A DNA stretch of 64,000 bases. It comes from Nocardia sp. NBC_00416 (GTDB lineage Bacteria; Actinomycetota; Actinomycetes; Mycobacteriales; Mycobacteriaceae). Positions 21,662 through 30,752 of this stretch are shown here, in pieces. Where the stretch lies: positions 498,501-562,500 of the forward strand of contig NZ_CP107932.1 of assembly GCF_036032445.1 (NCBI RefSeq). The letters run 5' to 3'. The translations under genes and the position numbers were made by a program. Position 1 is the first letter of the stretch; each line of letters opens with the position of its first letter. The notes beneath the pieces are model-generated. The model saw only the letters and a program-made list of their open reading frames with translations, had not been told where the DNA came from and ran no database searches.

Positions 21662-22564
21662 TCATGTTCGTCCGAGTGGCAATGAAAGTAGGAATTCAGC
21701 TCCGACACCAGAAGCAGGTACCGTGCATATCAGGTCGCCACCGTGCGCCCGTGCGATTCTGCGCGCTATCGTCAAGCCCAATCCTGACGTTCCTGGTGAG
21801 CGCGATGCCTCGCCTGTCAACTGCACTCCTCGATCGAATATTCGATCGCGATCCTCGACCGGAACCCCCGGGCCTTTGTCTGTGACTGCAATTGAGAGCC
21901 TGTCGGACTCTCGTCTGATATCCAGGATGATGTTGTCATCTGTCGGTGAGACGCGACTGGCGTTATCTATCAGGTTCGTCAGGATTTGTGCGATTCGGGT
22001 TGGATCTCCCACGACTGTGCACGGAGTGTCAGAAACTATCCGGAACTCTATGTTGGGATTGAGTAGTCGAGATCGATCTACCAGTTCCTCAACCAGAGGT
22101 AGCAATTCGAACCCGGTCCAGCGCAGTTCGAATTGGCCGGAATCCAGCCGGGCCATGTCGAGGAGGTCCTCTATCAACTGCGCCGCGCGGCGAGTGTCCT
22201 TCAGCACCAGCTGGTGGAGATGGTTGAGTTGCGCACCGCCGGGGCTCGATGGTGAGACAAGGATCGCTTCCACTATTGCCCGGATTCCGGCGATCGGAGT
22301 GCGCAGCTCATGCGCGGCATCCGCGACAAGTTCTGCGATTCGCCGCCCTGAATCATCGGAATATCTGGGCTCGCTCCCTGTCGTCCTGTGCGCTGTGTCG
22401 GAGCCCGGGGACTTCCTTTCGTATACCTCGCCCGGCGGTGACGCAGTCGCCCCGTGCGATGGTCGGCATGCGGAGTGAATCCTCGATACGCATGACTCAG
22501 GTGAATCAAGGCCGCCACAACCAGGCGACCCGACATGAGATATAAGGGTATTCACAACTCCCAC
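21662..22564 (-). CDS. Histidine kinase lacking its sensor region
   Basis: The product has a complete kinase core. The HisKA H-box is AAHELRTPI, followed by the dimerisation helices and an HATPase domain with N-box (NLIDNASR), G1 (DKGPGVP) and G2 (GLGLTIARRIARAHGG). About 90 aa before the H-box contain no membrane helix, HAMP or PAS domain and look atypical (Cys/His/Pro-rich), so this is either a truncated membrane kinase or a soluble one with a later start. The GTG at 22564 is weakly supported. The only response regulator in the window lies 9 kb away at 31143-31856 on the same strand, and a kinase normally sits next to its partner. Separation by later insertions is possible but unproven. Confidence 0.6.
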   Translation of the reverse strand: MGVVNTLISHVGSPGCGGLDSPESCVSRIHSACRPSHGATASPPGEVYERKSPGSDTAHRTTGSEPRYSDDSGRRIAELVADAAHELRTPIAGIRAIVEAILVSPSSPGGAQLNHLHQLVLKDTRRAAQLIEDLLDMARLDSGQFELRWTGFELLPLVEELVDRSRLLNPNIEFRIVSDTPCTVVGDPTRIAQILTNLIDNASRVSPTDDNIILDIRRESDRLSIAVTDKGPGVPVEDRDRIFDRGVQLTGEASRSPGTSGLGLTIARRIARAHGGDLICTVPASGVGAEFLLSLPLGRT

Positions 22565-22918
22565 ACACTTCTATAGGCGCGATAGCGATGGCGCGGACCA
22601 TCCGGTGCCGGCCACGCTTTCGCGAATTGATTCGTATGGCCAAGATTCAGCGTGCCTCCTTACTGAAATGGTCTGCCAATGAGAGCGGTCTGCGCAACGA
22701 CGAATCTGTGTCGTAACCGGACATTCGGAAGTCCTGGCCCCAACGGCAGCGGGCAACGCCGAGTCCGCAGAGCAAGCCAGGTGACTCGCTCCGCGTGAAT
22801 GCGGCCCGCTGGAAGCAGAGGTCGATAGGACGTGGCGAGGGCCGGAAGGGGCCGGACAGACCGCGACCACGATGAGCACCACGACGTCTGTCCCGTTCGC
22901 CACGAAGATGCGGGCGGC
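22565..22918. other. Possible decayed kinase N-terminus
   Basis: A minus-strand frame at 22571-22903 starts with a short hydrophobic stretch (VVVLIVVAV) and then becomes compositionally implausible. It may be the remains of the missing sensor segment of the kinase downstream, or chance. I do not call a gene. Confidence 0.25.
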
Positions 22919-23914
22919 TCAGACTGTGATCACCAGCTTGCCGAGCGTGTGTTTGCCGCTCAGGTCGCTGTATGCCTGTGGGGCATTGTCAAGGGTGTAC
23001 TGACGGCAGATCGTGATCGGTACCTGGGCAGACAGCACTCGACGGGCCAGTTCTTCGAGATCACCGGGCTCGGTGCGGGTCGTTGCGGCCGTTACGGCAA
23101 GGTCTTCCCGGCCTGGCACGGCCTCGGCGTAGCGTCCGCTGACTGTGACGATCCGTCCGCCCGGGGCTGCTGCGCCGGCCGTGTCCGGGAGGTAGGCCGA
23201 CGGCAGTATCAGATCTATGAGCACATCGACACCGTGCGGGGCGAGGCGCAGCGCCTGGGTGATCGTGTTCACGCGGGTGTGGTCGATGGTCTCATCGGCG
23301 CCCAGCCGAAGCATATGTTCGCGGTCGGCGGCGCTCGCGGTGGCAAGAACACGGGCGCCGGTGCTCGCCAGTAGTGGCACGAGAATCGTTCCGACGCCGC
23401 CCGTCGCGCCGATGACCAGGGCGGTCTGCCCCGTGCGTAGACGGGCCTGGCGGGCGATCTCCCACGCGGTCAGTCCTGTTGTCGGCATGGCAGCAGCTTC
23501 CTCGACCGATAGACCGTCTGGTCGATGCGCCAACGCGGGAGAATCGGCCTCGAAAACCGCGTACTCGGCCATCGTTCCTGTTGAGAACGACGGTGGCACG
23601 GCCAAGTCGGCTGCCCACGGGAACCCGCGCGGCGCCGCCCACCCGAACACCTCCTCGCCGATGGCGAACCGTTCCACGCCCGCCCCGGTTTCGGTCACCG
23701 TTCCCGCGAAGTCGAGTCCGGGAATGAACGGGAACGTCATCGGTACGAGGTCACGCACTTCTCCGGCGAGCAGGCGTAGCTCCCCAGGGTTGACCGACGC
23801 GGCCGCGATCCGCACCTGGATCTGGCCCGGCCCGGGTTGCGGAACGGGTGCCTCTATCACCTGCAAGGTATGGGGTGGGCCGTAGTCCTCGGCGAGCACC
23901 GTAGTCATCAGCAT
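22919..23914 (-). CDS. Zinc-less MDR-type NADP-dependent quinone oxidoreductase
   Basis: This medium-chain dehydrogenase/reductase of about 331 aa has a GroES-like N-terminus (SVNPGELRLLAG, PFIPGLDFAGTV) and a Rossmann fold with the nucleotide-binding motif GATGGVGTILVPLLA. The Cys cluster of structural-zinc alcohol dehydrogenases is absent, as in quinone oxidoreductases. I chose the ATG at 23914 because AGGAGG lies 6 nt upstream of it; a longer version from 23938 would start inside the operator region and before the ribosome site. It diverges from the TetR gene at 24002, and two similar palindromes sit between them, so repression by that TetR and induction by a small electrophile or quinone is the likely arrangement. 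The substrate is unknown. Confidence 0.85.
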   Translation of the reverse strand: MLMTTVLAEDYGPPHTLQVIEAPVPQPGPGQIQVRIAAASVNPGELRLLAGEVRDLVPMTFPFIPGLDFAGTVTETGAGVERFAIGEEVFGWAAPRGFPWAADLAVPPSFSTGTMAEYAVFEADSPALAHRPDGLSVEEAAAMPTTGLTAWEIARQARLRTGQTALVIGATGGVGTILVPLLASTGARVLATASAADREHMLRLGADETIDHTRVNTITQALRLAPHGVDVLIDLILPSAYLPDTAGAAAPGGRIVTVSGRYAEAVPGREDLAVTAATTRTEPGDLEELARRVLSAQVPITICRQYTLDNAPQAYSDLSGKHTLGKLVITV

Positions 23915-23932
23915 CAAAGAACCTCCTAACCG

Positions 23933-23979
23933 GACCAAATGGTCATCTTGAGGTTATCACTTAAACGGACTGTATGGTC
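23933..23979. promoter_or_regulatory. Paired TetR operator palindromes
   Basis: GACCAAATGGTC (23933-23944) is a perfect palindrome apart from its two central bases. GACTGTATGGTC (23968-23979) is an imperfect copy in the same orientation, centred 35 bp away. Both lie in the gap between the divergent oxidoreductase and TetR genes, the usual place for autoregulatory TetR operators. Assigning them to this TetR is inference. Confidence 0.7.
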
Positions 23980-24001
23980 ATGTTTGCTCTATGCTGGTCA
24001 C

Positions 24002-24667
24002 GTGTCCTTCCCTGTGCCCCGCCAGCTGCGAGCCGATGCCGCACGCAATCGACAACTTCTCCTCGGAGCGGCCGCGCAGGCGTTCGCGGAGCTCGGTCCA
24101 GAGGTGACTGTCGCGGAGATCGCCCGGCGTGCCGGGATCGGCAAGGGCACGGTGTTTCGTCACTTCGCCACCAAGGAGCAATTGCTCGGCGCGATCGCTG
24201 CGCACCTGTACCAGGCGCTCAGTGGCGTCGGCGAAACCCTCCTCGCGGCCGAGGATCCGACAGCGGCACTGTTGGAGTTCATGACTTCTATCGCAGAGAT
24301 GCATGTGACCAACCGGGCGTTTGCGCAGATCTCGGGATGCGCATTCCTGCACCATCCCGATCCCGACGCCGCCGCTGCCCAGGCCGCATTGGCGCACGTA
24401 GCCGACGAGCTCGTCGCGCGAGCTCGTCGCGTGGGCGGCATACGCGAGGACATCGCGGGAATTGACGTCTTGCTCCTGAGTGCTGGTGCAAGCCATGCGG
24501 CCGAGCCCCTGCGTGCGATGGACTCGGAACTGTGGCGGCGCTACCTCGCGACGATCTTCGACGGGCTGCGCCCGATGGGAGCGCACCCTCTGCCTCGACC
24601 CGCACCGCACACGGCAACTTGGCCGGCGTCCTGTCGAACCGAAACCACTTCCGCCGCAGAGGGATAG
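24002..24667 (+). CDS. TetR-family repressor
   Basis: The N-terminal HTH has the standard TetR pattern: RNRQLLLGAAAQAFAELG, VTVAEIARRAGIGKGTVFRHF, then KEQLLGAI. The C-terminal ligand-binding half is helical and variable, with a Pro-rich tail. I prefer the GTG at 24002 (VSFPVPRQLRADA), because starts further upstream at 23939 would place coding sequence across the operator palindromes. The gene diverges from an MDR-type quinone oxidoreductase, which is its probable target together with itself. Confidence 0.8.
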   Translation: MSFPVPRQLRADAARNRQLLLGAAAQAFAELGPEVTVAEIARRAGIGKGTVFRHFATKEQLLGAIAAHLYQALSGVGETLLAAEDPTAALLEFMTSIAEMHVTNRAFAQISGCAFLHHPDPDAAAAQAALAHVADELVARARRVGGIREDIAGIDVLLLSAGASHAAEPLRAMDSELWRRYLATIFDGLRPMGAHPLPRPAPHTATWPASCRTETTSAAEG

Positions 24668-25290
24668 TCGACAGCACGCAGCTAGCAACTGTATCTCTCT
24701 CCGGATCCAGTAGCTTCGGGAACGGCGGCGGCGAATCGTTGGGGGCAAAGCTCGAATGGGCGTTAGAGCCTGCGGGATATCCGGTCGCTCGGTGGCCCGC
24801 GCTCGCCGGCTCCGGAGCAACCCGTGACGCACTCGGTAGGCGGCCGAGTACGAGATGTGTTCGAGGGCCGTGGTTCAACTGCGCAGGGCGGTGCTCCTTC
24901 CTGTTCCCCGATAACAACGTTGACCCGGCCGGCCGGGGCCTGCTGCGTGTCACTGCTACCCCCGATAGCGCTGTCGAACTCAATTCCTGTCAAGGTGAAG
25001 AGTAATCGTTTGCACGCGCGTTCATGTTTGGGGAGCGGAATTATCACGCCTCTTTCAGAATTTCCTCATGATTGAGTAGGTGTCCCGCGTAGCGACGGCT
25101 CCGAATGTTTCAGGGTTTCTTCAGAACAAAGTGATTGCACGGCCGTTCAGGCCGATCGTACGATCATCTTTGATGGCTGGTGTGAGCATCGCACCACGAT
25201 GATCGATTCGATATCTAGGTGAGCCGATCGGGCTGGTCCTCCTCATGGGCGGACTTTCGTTGCCTGGCGTAATTTCAAGGGAGTTTCACT
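24668..25290. other. Intergenic, presumed promoter of the 815-aa gene
   Basis: About 620 bases contain no convincing gene on either strand. The last 150 bases are relatively AT-rich for this genome and probably carry the promoter of the gene at 25291. I could not fix -10 and -35 boxes. Confidence 0.4.
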
Positions 25291-27738
25291 GTGGCCGCTG
25301 ACGATGAGACGCCGGACGGACCCAATTACCTCGAGCCCGGCGACAAACTTCATGAAGGTGATTGGCTTTATTCGAGCAATGGTAATTTCCGTCTCGGGCT
25401 TCGAGACGGCCAAATGGTCGTTGAGGACACCAACACCGAAGAATCCGTTTTCGAGGTCGGGGACGACGAGGTCGAAGCGGACGAGATCAGGTTCGAAGAT
25501 GACGGCGGCGGTGGGCGCGGCCAGAATACGCTCGAACTGCACCGCGTGTCCAGCGGAGATAGTGTCAACGGCGTCCCCGAGCCTGCGGCGGGGGAACTGT
25601 GGCAGGCGTCGCCGGATACCGGCGAAGAAGGAGGGGCTGCTGAGAACCTGGAGGGGCAGTGGGTCGACCATAACGACCTTTCTCCTGAGCGCTTCTATCT
25701 GACCGACGATGGCCAGATAGTCGCGGTAAACGATGAATTGAGTTCCGATGAAGGGGCTGCTCTAAATTCAACGTCTGAGCACGTTATTTGGTATAACGAA
25801 GATATCGGACCCAGGGCCGGGGATGCGATTCCATCGGCGGAAGATCGAAGTGATTCTATCGAGGTCGGTGATATCCTCGGGAAAGACGAAGATCTGCTGT
25901 CTCTGGAAATTCCTGATGGTGATCTTTCGAAGGAGCTCCTCAAGTATTTAAACCTCGCGAACCACCAATTGAGCTGGCTGAGCAAGCAGATGGGAACGTC
26001 GAATCCCGAAAGTCTCGACCCGCTACTTTCCCAAGACCACAACCCTTTCGACGATAATCTGAACGAGAATGAAAACGGCGATCTGATGTACGAGATACTC
26101 GGCGACCGCCCGGCCGAAGGCGCCACTGCGGAGGCCTTTACCGAGGCAGGTGACCGAGTGTCATGGCTTGCCGACGAGTGGGGTTACAGAGACGCCGAGT
26201 TCGAACGAACTATGGAAGCGCTCACGGCCGATCGCGCAGATACATATCGAAGCATGTACCACCGTGTGCAACTCGGGAACGAAGTGATCGAGGCCACGAC
26301 CCTCGGGCTGAAACAATCCGACGGGGCATGGGCCTCCCGGGAATGGGCGAGCGCCTATGAGGCGCTTGGAATCCAGAATGTTCTCGAGGAAGCTCCTCTG
26401 TATCGAATAATCAGAGACATCGTCTGGGACTGCGTGCAGGCGGTTTCCGATTACGTTGGCAGGTCGGGTGAATCCACCGAACATCTGGGTATGTACGAGG
26501 ACTTGCAAGCGGAGTACGACGGGGCCCATCCCGAGGTCTGGCTGGATCCGCCCGCGGATCCGGAACCTAACGAGGCGAAGCCCGGCACTCCGGAGGGTCC
26601 CGGCACTCCGGAAGAGGAAGTCGACCCTCCGGAGGAGGAAGTCGGCGATGAAGAGGGGGCCGGCGATGAAGAGGGGGCCGGCGATGAAGAGGGGGCCGGC
26701 GATGAAGAGGGGGCCGGCGATGAAGAGGGGGCCGGCGATGAAGAGGGGGCCGGCGACGAAGAGGGGGCCGGCGACGAAGAGGGGGCCGGCGACGAAGAGT
26801 CTGTTGAGGAGGGGAGTGGCACCGCGCAGGGTGGTGGACAAAATGGCGATGGAGAGCTGGAGGCGTCAGCGCTCCAAAGCGGCCTGTTCGAGGAAACGGA
26901 TCTCGCCTCCGAACTCGAGGTGCCGACGATCGAGGGTCTTGTGGGGCTGGACGGAGCAAACACTACAGGCGCAACGCCTGTAGCCGCCGCCCCCGCCATC
27001 CCCGCCGCAATTCCATCAGTCGGCGCTTCGGGCGGCGATGGAGGTTTGTCAGCGCTGATGATGCCCATGATGGCGATGGCCGTCATGGGGCAGATGGTGC
27101 AAGCAGGGGATTCCGGCCGAAGCGGCAGTGATGAGGATTCCTCTCGGGATCGTCCCGTCGACCATCCCGCGCCGCAGGACCCGCCGCCGAATCCGCGACC
27201 CGAACCTAACGCGGAGACAACACCTCCCGGTGTCAGCGCGGCCGCGACTAGTCCGCCACCACCGAGCCCGGCCGGGCCGGAAATGGTCGAACACCGCCTA
27301 CCGGACAACTCGACAGTCCATGTATCCCGGACGATCGCCGACGCGTTGATGCTTCAGCAGTCCAACCCCGCACTGAGCGCCTCCGATGCCTATGGCGGCA
27401 CAATCGGTGAGTCGACCCCTGAACACCCCTGGACGCCGGTGTCGCGTGATGACTTCGCCGAATTGAGAACAGGTGACGTCATCCAGTGGGAGAACCACAG
27501 TGCCCTGCTGATCAACAACGGCAACCTGGTGCATTTTCTCGACGACGGCCAAATGGTTCCTTTAGATCCCGCGAATCCGGACAGTACGAAATACGGTGAT
27601 TTCACCGCCTTCTACCATCCGACGGGAGCCGGTCCTGCCGATGCCGGGGCGTCGCAGATCTCGTCGCACACGTCCGCCGTGGTGCATCCGATCGATGGTG
27701 CCGAGCTCGCGGAGCCGAGCCACGGATCTTCCGAGTGA
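25291..27738 (+). CDS. Putative type VII-linked secreted protein with lectin-like N-terminus and NlpC-like C-terminus
   Basis: This 815-aa acidic protein starts at GTG (an AAGG-type site lies upstream). Residues about 20-50 (LHEGDWLYSSNGNFRLGL, then DGQMVVED) follow the bulb-type mannose-lectin repeat pattern. Residues about 210-400 are helical. Residues 452-504 are eight copies of GDEEGA plus a ninth partial one. A Pro/Ala-rich linker follows. The last 150 residues form a domain also found at the end of the protein at 40764-42263: a plant-like (F/L)PD-x-(S/Q)T strand, helices, a (T/R)GDV strand motif, a hydrophobic strand pair and a final FxHPxG. The GDVIQWENHSALLI segment resembles the His-strand of NlpC/P60 peptidases, but I see no catalytic Cys. 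The function is unknown; the secretion link is inferred from its paralogue's neighbours. Confidence 0.7.
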   Translation: MAADDETPDGPNYLEPGDKLHEGDWLYSSNGNFRLGLRDGQMVVEDTNTEESVFEVGDDEVEADEIRFEDDGGGGRGQNTLELHRVSSGDSVNGVPEPAAGELWQASPDTGEEGGAAENLEGQWVDHNDLSPERFYLTDDGQIVAVNDELSSDEGAALNSTSEHVIWYNEDIGPRAGDAIPSAEDRSDSIEVGDILGKDEDLLSLEIPDGDLSKELLKYLNLANHQLSWLSKQMGTSNPESLDPLLSQDHNPFDDNLNENENGDLMYEILGDRPAEGATAEAFTEAGDRVSWLADEWGYRDAEFERTMEALTADRADTYRSMYHRVQLGNEVIEATTLGLKQSDGAWASREWASAYEALGIQNVLEEAPLYRIIRDIVWDCVQAVSDYVGRSGESTEHLGMYEDLQAEYDGAHPEVWLDPPADPEPNEAKPGTPEGPGTPEEEVDPPEEEVGDEEGAGDEEGAGDEEGAGDEEGAGDEEGAGDEEGAGDEEGAGDEEGAGDEESVEEGSGTAQGGGQNGDGELEASALQSGLFEETDLASELEVPTIEGLVGLDGANTTGATPVAAAPAIPAAIPSVGASGGDGGLSALMMPMMAMAVMGQMVQAGDSGRSGSDEDSSRDRPVDHPAPQDPPPNPRPEPNAETTPPGVSAAATSPPPPSPAGPEMVEHRLPDNSTVHVSRTIADALMLQQSNPALSASDAYGGTIGESTPEHPWTPVSRDDFAELRTGDVIQWENHSALLINNGNLVHFLDDGQMVPLDPANPDSTKYGDFTAFYHPTGAGPADAGASQISSHTSAVVHPIDGAELAEPSHGSSE
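26644..26802. repeat. 18-bp coding tandem repeat (GDEEGA)n
   Basis: There are eight tandem copies of an 18-bp unit encoding GDEEGA and a 15-bp ninth partial copy (GDEES). The first six units use GAT and the later ones GAC for Asp, which suggests recent expansion of two subtypes. Because the unit is a multiple of three, copy-number change would lengthen or shorten the linker without breaking the frame. Confidence 0.95.
26963..26983. repeat. Intragenic perfect hairpin
   Basis: CTACAGGCG and its exact complement CGCCTGTAG are separated by only CAA inside the coding sequence, about 160 bp after the tandem repeat. There is no following T-run, so it is not a classical terminator. Confidence 0.6.
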
Positions 27739-27797
27739 TTCCATGGCCGGCGCCTCGAATCGAATTGAGATCACTTCAGTAAGTCAAGGAGTTGCCG

Positions 27798-27920
27798 ATG
27801 AACCAAAACACCTACCAACAAAAAGTTTATGCCATGCCATCCCGAGAGATTGTCACGTCCAGTGACGCTGGTGCATGTCCTATCTGTGCAGTGGGCAATG
27901 CGATTGAACGGCTGGTCTGA
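27798..27920 (+). CDS. Small 40-aa CxxC peptide
   Basis: An ATG preceded by AAGGAG (about 8 nt upstream) opens a 40-codon frame. Its stop TGA overlaps the ATG of the next gene (TGATG at 27918-27922), which suggests translational coupling. The N-terminal half is Gln/Tyr-rich (MNQNTYQQKVYAMPSREI); the C-terminal half holds a single C-P-I-C motif followed by AVGNAIERLV. It could be a small zinc- or redox-active peptide, or a precursor peptide. No maturation enzyme is next to it, so the precursor idea is weak. The spacing, ribosome site and overlap make a real gene likely. Confidence 0.55.
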   Translation: MNQNTYQQKVYAMPSREIVTSSDAGACPICAVGNAIERLV

Positions 27921-28270
27921 TGGCGCCCGAATTGCATCCTGACACCGCTGCTGCCCTTGAAGAAGCAAGAAATCTGGCCTATGCCCTTGATGACATGATC
28001 GAGCGGATCGACGGAATCCGTTCCAGGCGGCCTTCGCCCAGTGGCCGAGTGATCGCCGAAGCGGATGGCCTGGGCCGACTCGTCGACCTGTTTATCGCCC
28101 CCGGGACCATAGCGAACACAACGAATAGCCAAGAGTTGGTTGCCGATGTAATGGCGGCGATACGAGAGAGCACCTATGACGCCGCATACCAGCACAAGAC
28201 GATTACCCAGACCGCGGCAATACTTCAATCGGACACTGGTCCCGAACCCGCTGATCATCCAGGCGTGTGA
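27920..28270 (+). CDS. YbaB/EbfC-like small protein
   Basis: The 116-aa product has an N-terminal helix (AALEEARNLAYALDDMIERI), then a strand-turn-strand pattern with ADGLGRLVDLFIAPG, and a C-terminal helix (NSQELVADVMAAIRES). This is the layout of the YbaB/EbfC fold found repeatedly in actinobacterial type VII secretion neighbourhoods. Classical YbaB proteins bind DNA as dimers, but a structural role next to secretion substrates is equally possible here. It is coupled to the preceding 40-aa gene by a TGATG overlap and lies about 180 bp after the 815-aa gene. Confidence 0.6.
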   Translation: MAPELHPDTAAALEEARNLAYALDDMIERIDGIRSRRPSPSGRVIAEADGLGRLVDLFIAPGTIANTTNSQELVADVMAAIRESTYDAAYQHKTITQTAAILQSDTGPEPADHPGV

Positions 28271-28301
28271 GGATCATGGTCCGCTCGTACACCCGTCCCG
28301 T

Positions 28302-28664
28302 ATGTCCACAGACCAGGCAGGAAGAGAGTTGATTGCCATGTGTCCCGATCTGAATCAGGATCCGGAAGGCCTTCGGCGAGAAGGGCGATCGAGCCATGCT
28401 CGCGCCAGCGAGCTGTACGGCTGGGCTGATACCGGCCTTGCCTGGGAGGACCGAGAATACCTACGTAGAAAATTCGGCAACGCAGCCGAGGCGGCAATAG
28501 GCAACATCATTCTGTACAGGCGCCAGCGAAAAACGGGCATCACGTCGGCTGCCGATGGCCGGCGTGGGGTTGGTGATGCCTGCTACACGGGGGCTACAGA
28601 ATTCGAAATCGCTGATGACGAAGGTGCAGTAGGGGTTAGGCGGGCAACACCCCGCGACCCATAA
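28302..28664 (+). CDS. Hypothetical protein
   Basis: The frame can begin at 28176, but that would overlap the YbaB-like gene by 95 bases and gives an unnatural N-terminus. The ATG at 28302 (MSTDQAGRELIAM) is more plausible, though it lacks a strong ribosome site. The 120-aa product is charged and helical in its first half (DREYLRRKFGNAAEAAIGNII), with no recognised motif. It probably belongs to the cluster starting at 25291. Confidence 0.4.
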   Translation: MSTDQAGRELIAMCPDLNQDPEGLRREGRSSHARASELYGWADTGLAWEDREYLRRKFGNAAEAAIGNIILYRRQRKTGITSAADGRRGVGDACYTGATEFEIADDEGAVGVRRATPRDP

Positions 28665-28890
28665 ATGCTCTCCGCAGCGCTCACTGAAAAGCACGGGGCT
28701 CGGCGGCCATTTTTCGTGTTGCCGGACATCGGTGCCAAAATACACAGTGAGCCGCATTGGTTGCGTGCGCTCCGGGAGATTCAGCTCGGGCTTCGGTTCT
28801 GGGTCGGTCGACGCAATAGATTCTGTACCGGACATGCGCGGATTTCTCGACGCGATACGAGGTCGACCACACGACTCAAAGGAGATGATA

Positions 28891-30411
28891 GTGGAGAGCA
28901 CTGATGTGGTCATTGCCGGCGCCGGACCGACCGGATTGATGCTGGCCTGTGAACTGCGGCTGGCCGGCGTCGACGTCGCCCTCTTCGATGGGCTCCCCGC
29001 CCGTACCGGTGAGTCACGAGCAGGTGGCATTCACGCCCGAACCATGGAAATCCTGGATCAGCGCGGCATGCTCGACCGTCTGATGGCACGCGGCCGACCG
29101 ATGCAGGCCGGCCACTTCAGTGGCCTACGCATGGATTTCAGTGATCTCGACACCCGCTACCCCTACACGCTCGCAGTTGTACAAACCGAGATCGAGAAGG
29201 CATTTGAACTACACGCCGCCGAACTGGGAACACACGTACAGTGGGCGTCGCGAATCGACGGCTTACATCAAGACGACACCGGCGTCCACGTAGAGGTCAC
29301 CGGACCGAGCGGTCGCCGCGTCGTCCGCGCCGAATATCTCGTCGGCTGTGACGGCGGGCGCAGTACGGTTCGTAAGCAGGCCGCAATCGGTTTCCCGGGC
29401 ACCGGCGCCACCATGAGCGGCATGCTGGCCGACGTAGAGCTTCGCGATCCACCCGCCGACGTAGTGTTCAGCTGTCGCCGGGGACCAGGGAACTTCTCGG
29501 TCATGCAGTATCAGCCCGGCTGGTACCGGCTGATCGTGCAACGCTATGACCGCGTCCTGGACCGCAGCTCCGATCTGATGTTCGATGAATTTCGAGCCCA
29601 TTTCACAGAGGTAGCCGGCACTGACTACGGAATGCACAGCCCTGCATGGGTGTCTCACTTCGGCGACACTGCCCGTCACGCCGACACCTATAGGCAGGGC
29701 CGCGTATTCTTGGCCGGCGATGCCGCGCACATCCACTACCCCGCCGGTGGTCAAGGACTGAACCTGGGTGTTCAAGACGCGTTCAATCTCGGCTGGAAAC
29801 TCGCCGCGGCTCTTCATGGCCAGGCGTCTGAAGATCTTCTCGACACCTACACCACCGAACGGCACCCGATCGCCGCTCGCGTTCTGCACAACACACGCGC
29901 CCAGACCGCCCTCGCACGATCAGGACCGCACACCGATGCCCTGCGTGACGTAATGCTCGACCTGATCGGCATAGATGCCGTGCGGCAACGTCTGGCGCTG
30001 ATGGTCACCGGGCTCGACATCCGATACGACATGACATGCACTCACCCTTTGGCGGGGCGTCGCATCCCCGACATCGATCTCACCATCAACGACCACAGCA
30101 CCAGCGTTCACTCACTACTACGCACCGGTCGCGCCGTTTTGCTGAGCCTCGGCGCGGACCATCCGGCCGCTACCACTTCACAACCCTGGCATCAGCAGGT
30201 CGATATTGTTGCCGCCCAAAGCGATTGCGTCCGCTGGACCGTGCCCGGCCTCGGCGAGATCACTGCTCCCGCCGCCACACTGATCCGCCCTGACGGCTAT
30301 GTCGCCTGGGCAACCGAAGATTCCAGCACTCAAGAGCTGACCGAGGCGCTTGCCGACTGGTTCGGGGCATCGCAACCCCGAAGAGTCGACCCCGGCCGGA
30401 AGAGCCCTTGA
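28891..30411 (+). CDS. FAD-dependent aromatic monooxygenase, Rox-like
   Basis: This is a class A flavoprotein monooxygenase of about 506 aa. The ADP-binding GAGPTGLMLACEL is at the N-terminus, the DG motif region is VGCDGGRSTVRK, and the FAD ribityl GD motif is in GDAAHIHYPAGGQGLNLG, followed by a C-terminal domain with a RPDGYVAWA strand typical of this family. It resembles rifampicin monooxygenases (Rox) known from Nocardia, including the GIHAR and MEILDQRG segments, so it may inactivate a naphthoquinone antibiotic. A related aromatic polyketide substrate is equally possible. The GTG at 28891 was chosen because AAAGGAG lies 6 nt upstream; the ATG at 28885 abuts the ribosome site. The gene stands alone. 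Confidence 0.85.
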   Translation: MESTDVVIAGAGPTGLMLACELRLAGVDVALFDGLPARTGESRAGGIHARTMEILDQRGMLDRLMARGRPMQAGHFSGLRMDFSDLDTRYPYTLAVVQTEIEKAFELHAAELGTHVQWASRIDGLHQDDTGVHVEVTGPSGRRVVRAEYLVGCDGGRSTVRKQAAIGFPGTGATMSGMLADVELRDPPADVVFSCRRGPGNFSVMQYQPGWYRLIVQRYDRVLDRSSDLMFDEFRAHFTEVAGTDYGMHSPAWVSHFGDTARHADTYRQGRVFLAGDAAHIHYPAGGQGLNLGVQDAFNLGWKLAAALHGQASEDLLDTYTTERHPIAARVLHNTRAQTALARSGPHTDALRDVMLDLIGIDAVRQRLALMVTGLDIRYDMTCTHPLAGRRIPDIDLTINDHSTSVHSLLRTGRAVLLSLGADHPAATTSQPWHQQVDIVAAQSDCVRWTVPGLGEITAPAATLIRPDGYVAWATEDSSTQELTEALADWFGASQPRRVDPGRKSP

Positions 30412-30752
30412 GTTGGCACAAGCGTCAAATCGGCTGTCGACAACCTCTCCATTCTCAGGTCGAGGAGACGCACAAGCTATGGGTCGTTCGGATCAGAAGG
30501 CGGGATTCGGCAGTCGTGCCCCGACAAGACTGACTGCGGTCCGTGGCCAGAACCGCAGAGCAGAGGTCGCGGTGACTCGATGACGCCTACGAAATCTGGT
30601 CGGCAGGTGGAAGAGGTATCCGCAGCGATGTTGAGCGGGATCACTGGACCGTGTCGGCGCCTCCGTTTCACAGGGGCGCGTGCCTCGGACCTACCGCCGA
30701 GTTCACACCGACTGAACTCGCGCCACCGCAACGGAAACCGCAGAGTCGCCTG
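30412..30752. other. Intergenic, no gene seen
   Basis: Neither strand holds a protein-like frame with a start signal. The region may contain the promoter of the broken zinc-ribbon gene downstream. Confidence 0.4.

Noticed and set aside
26644..26802. CRISPR-like repeat array
   Set aside because: The units are contiguous 18-mers with no spacers and lie in frame inside a coding sequence.
26963..26983. Rho-independent terminator
   Set aside because: The hairpin is strong but has no T-run and lies well inside an open reading frame.
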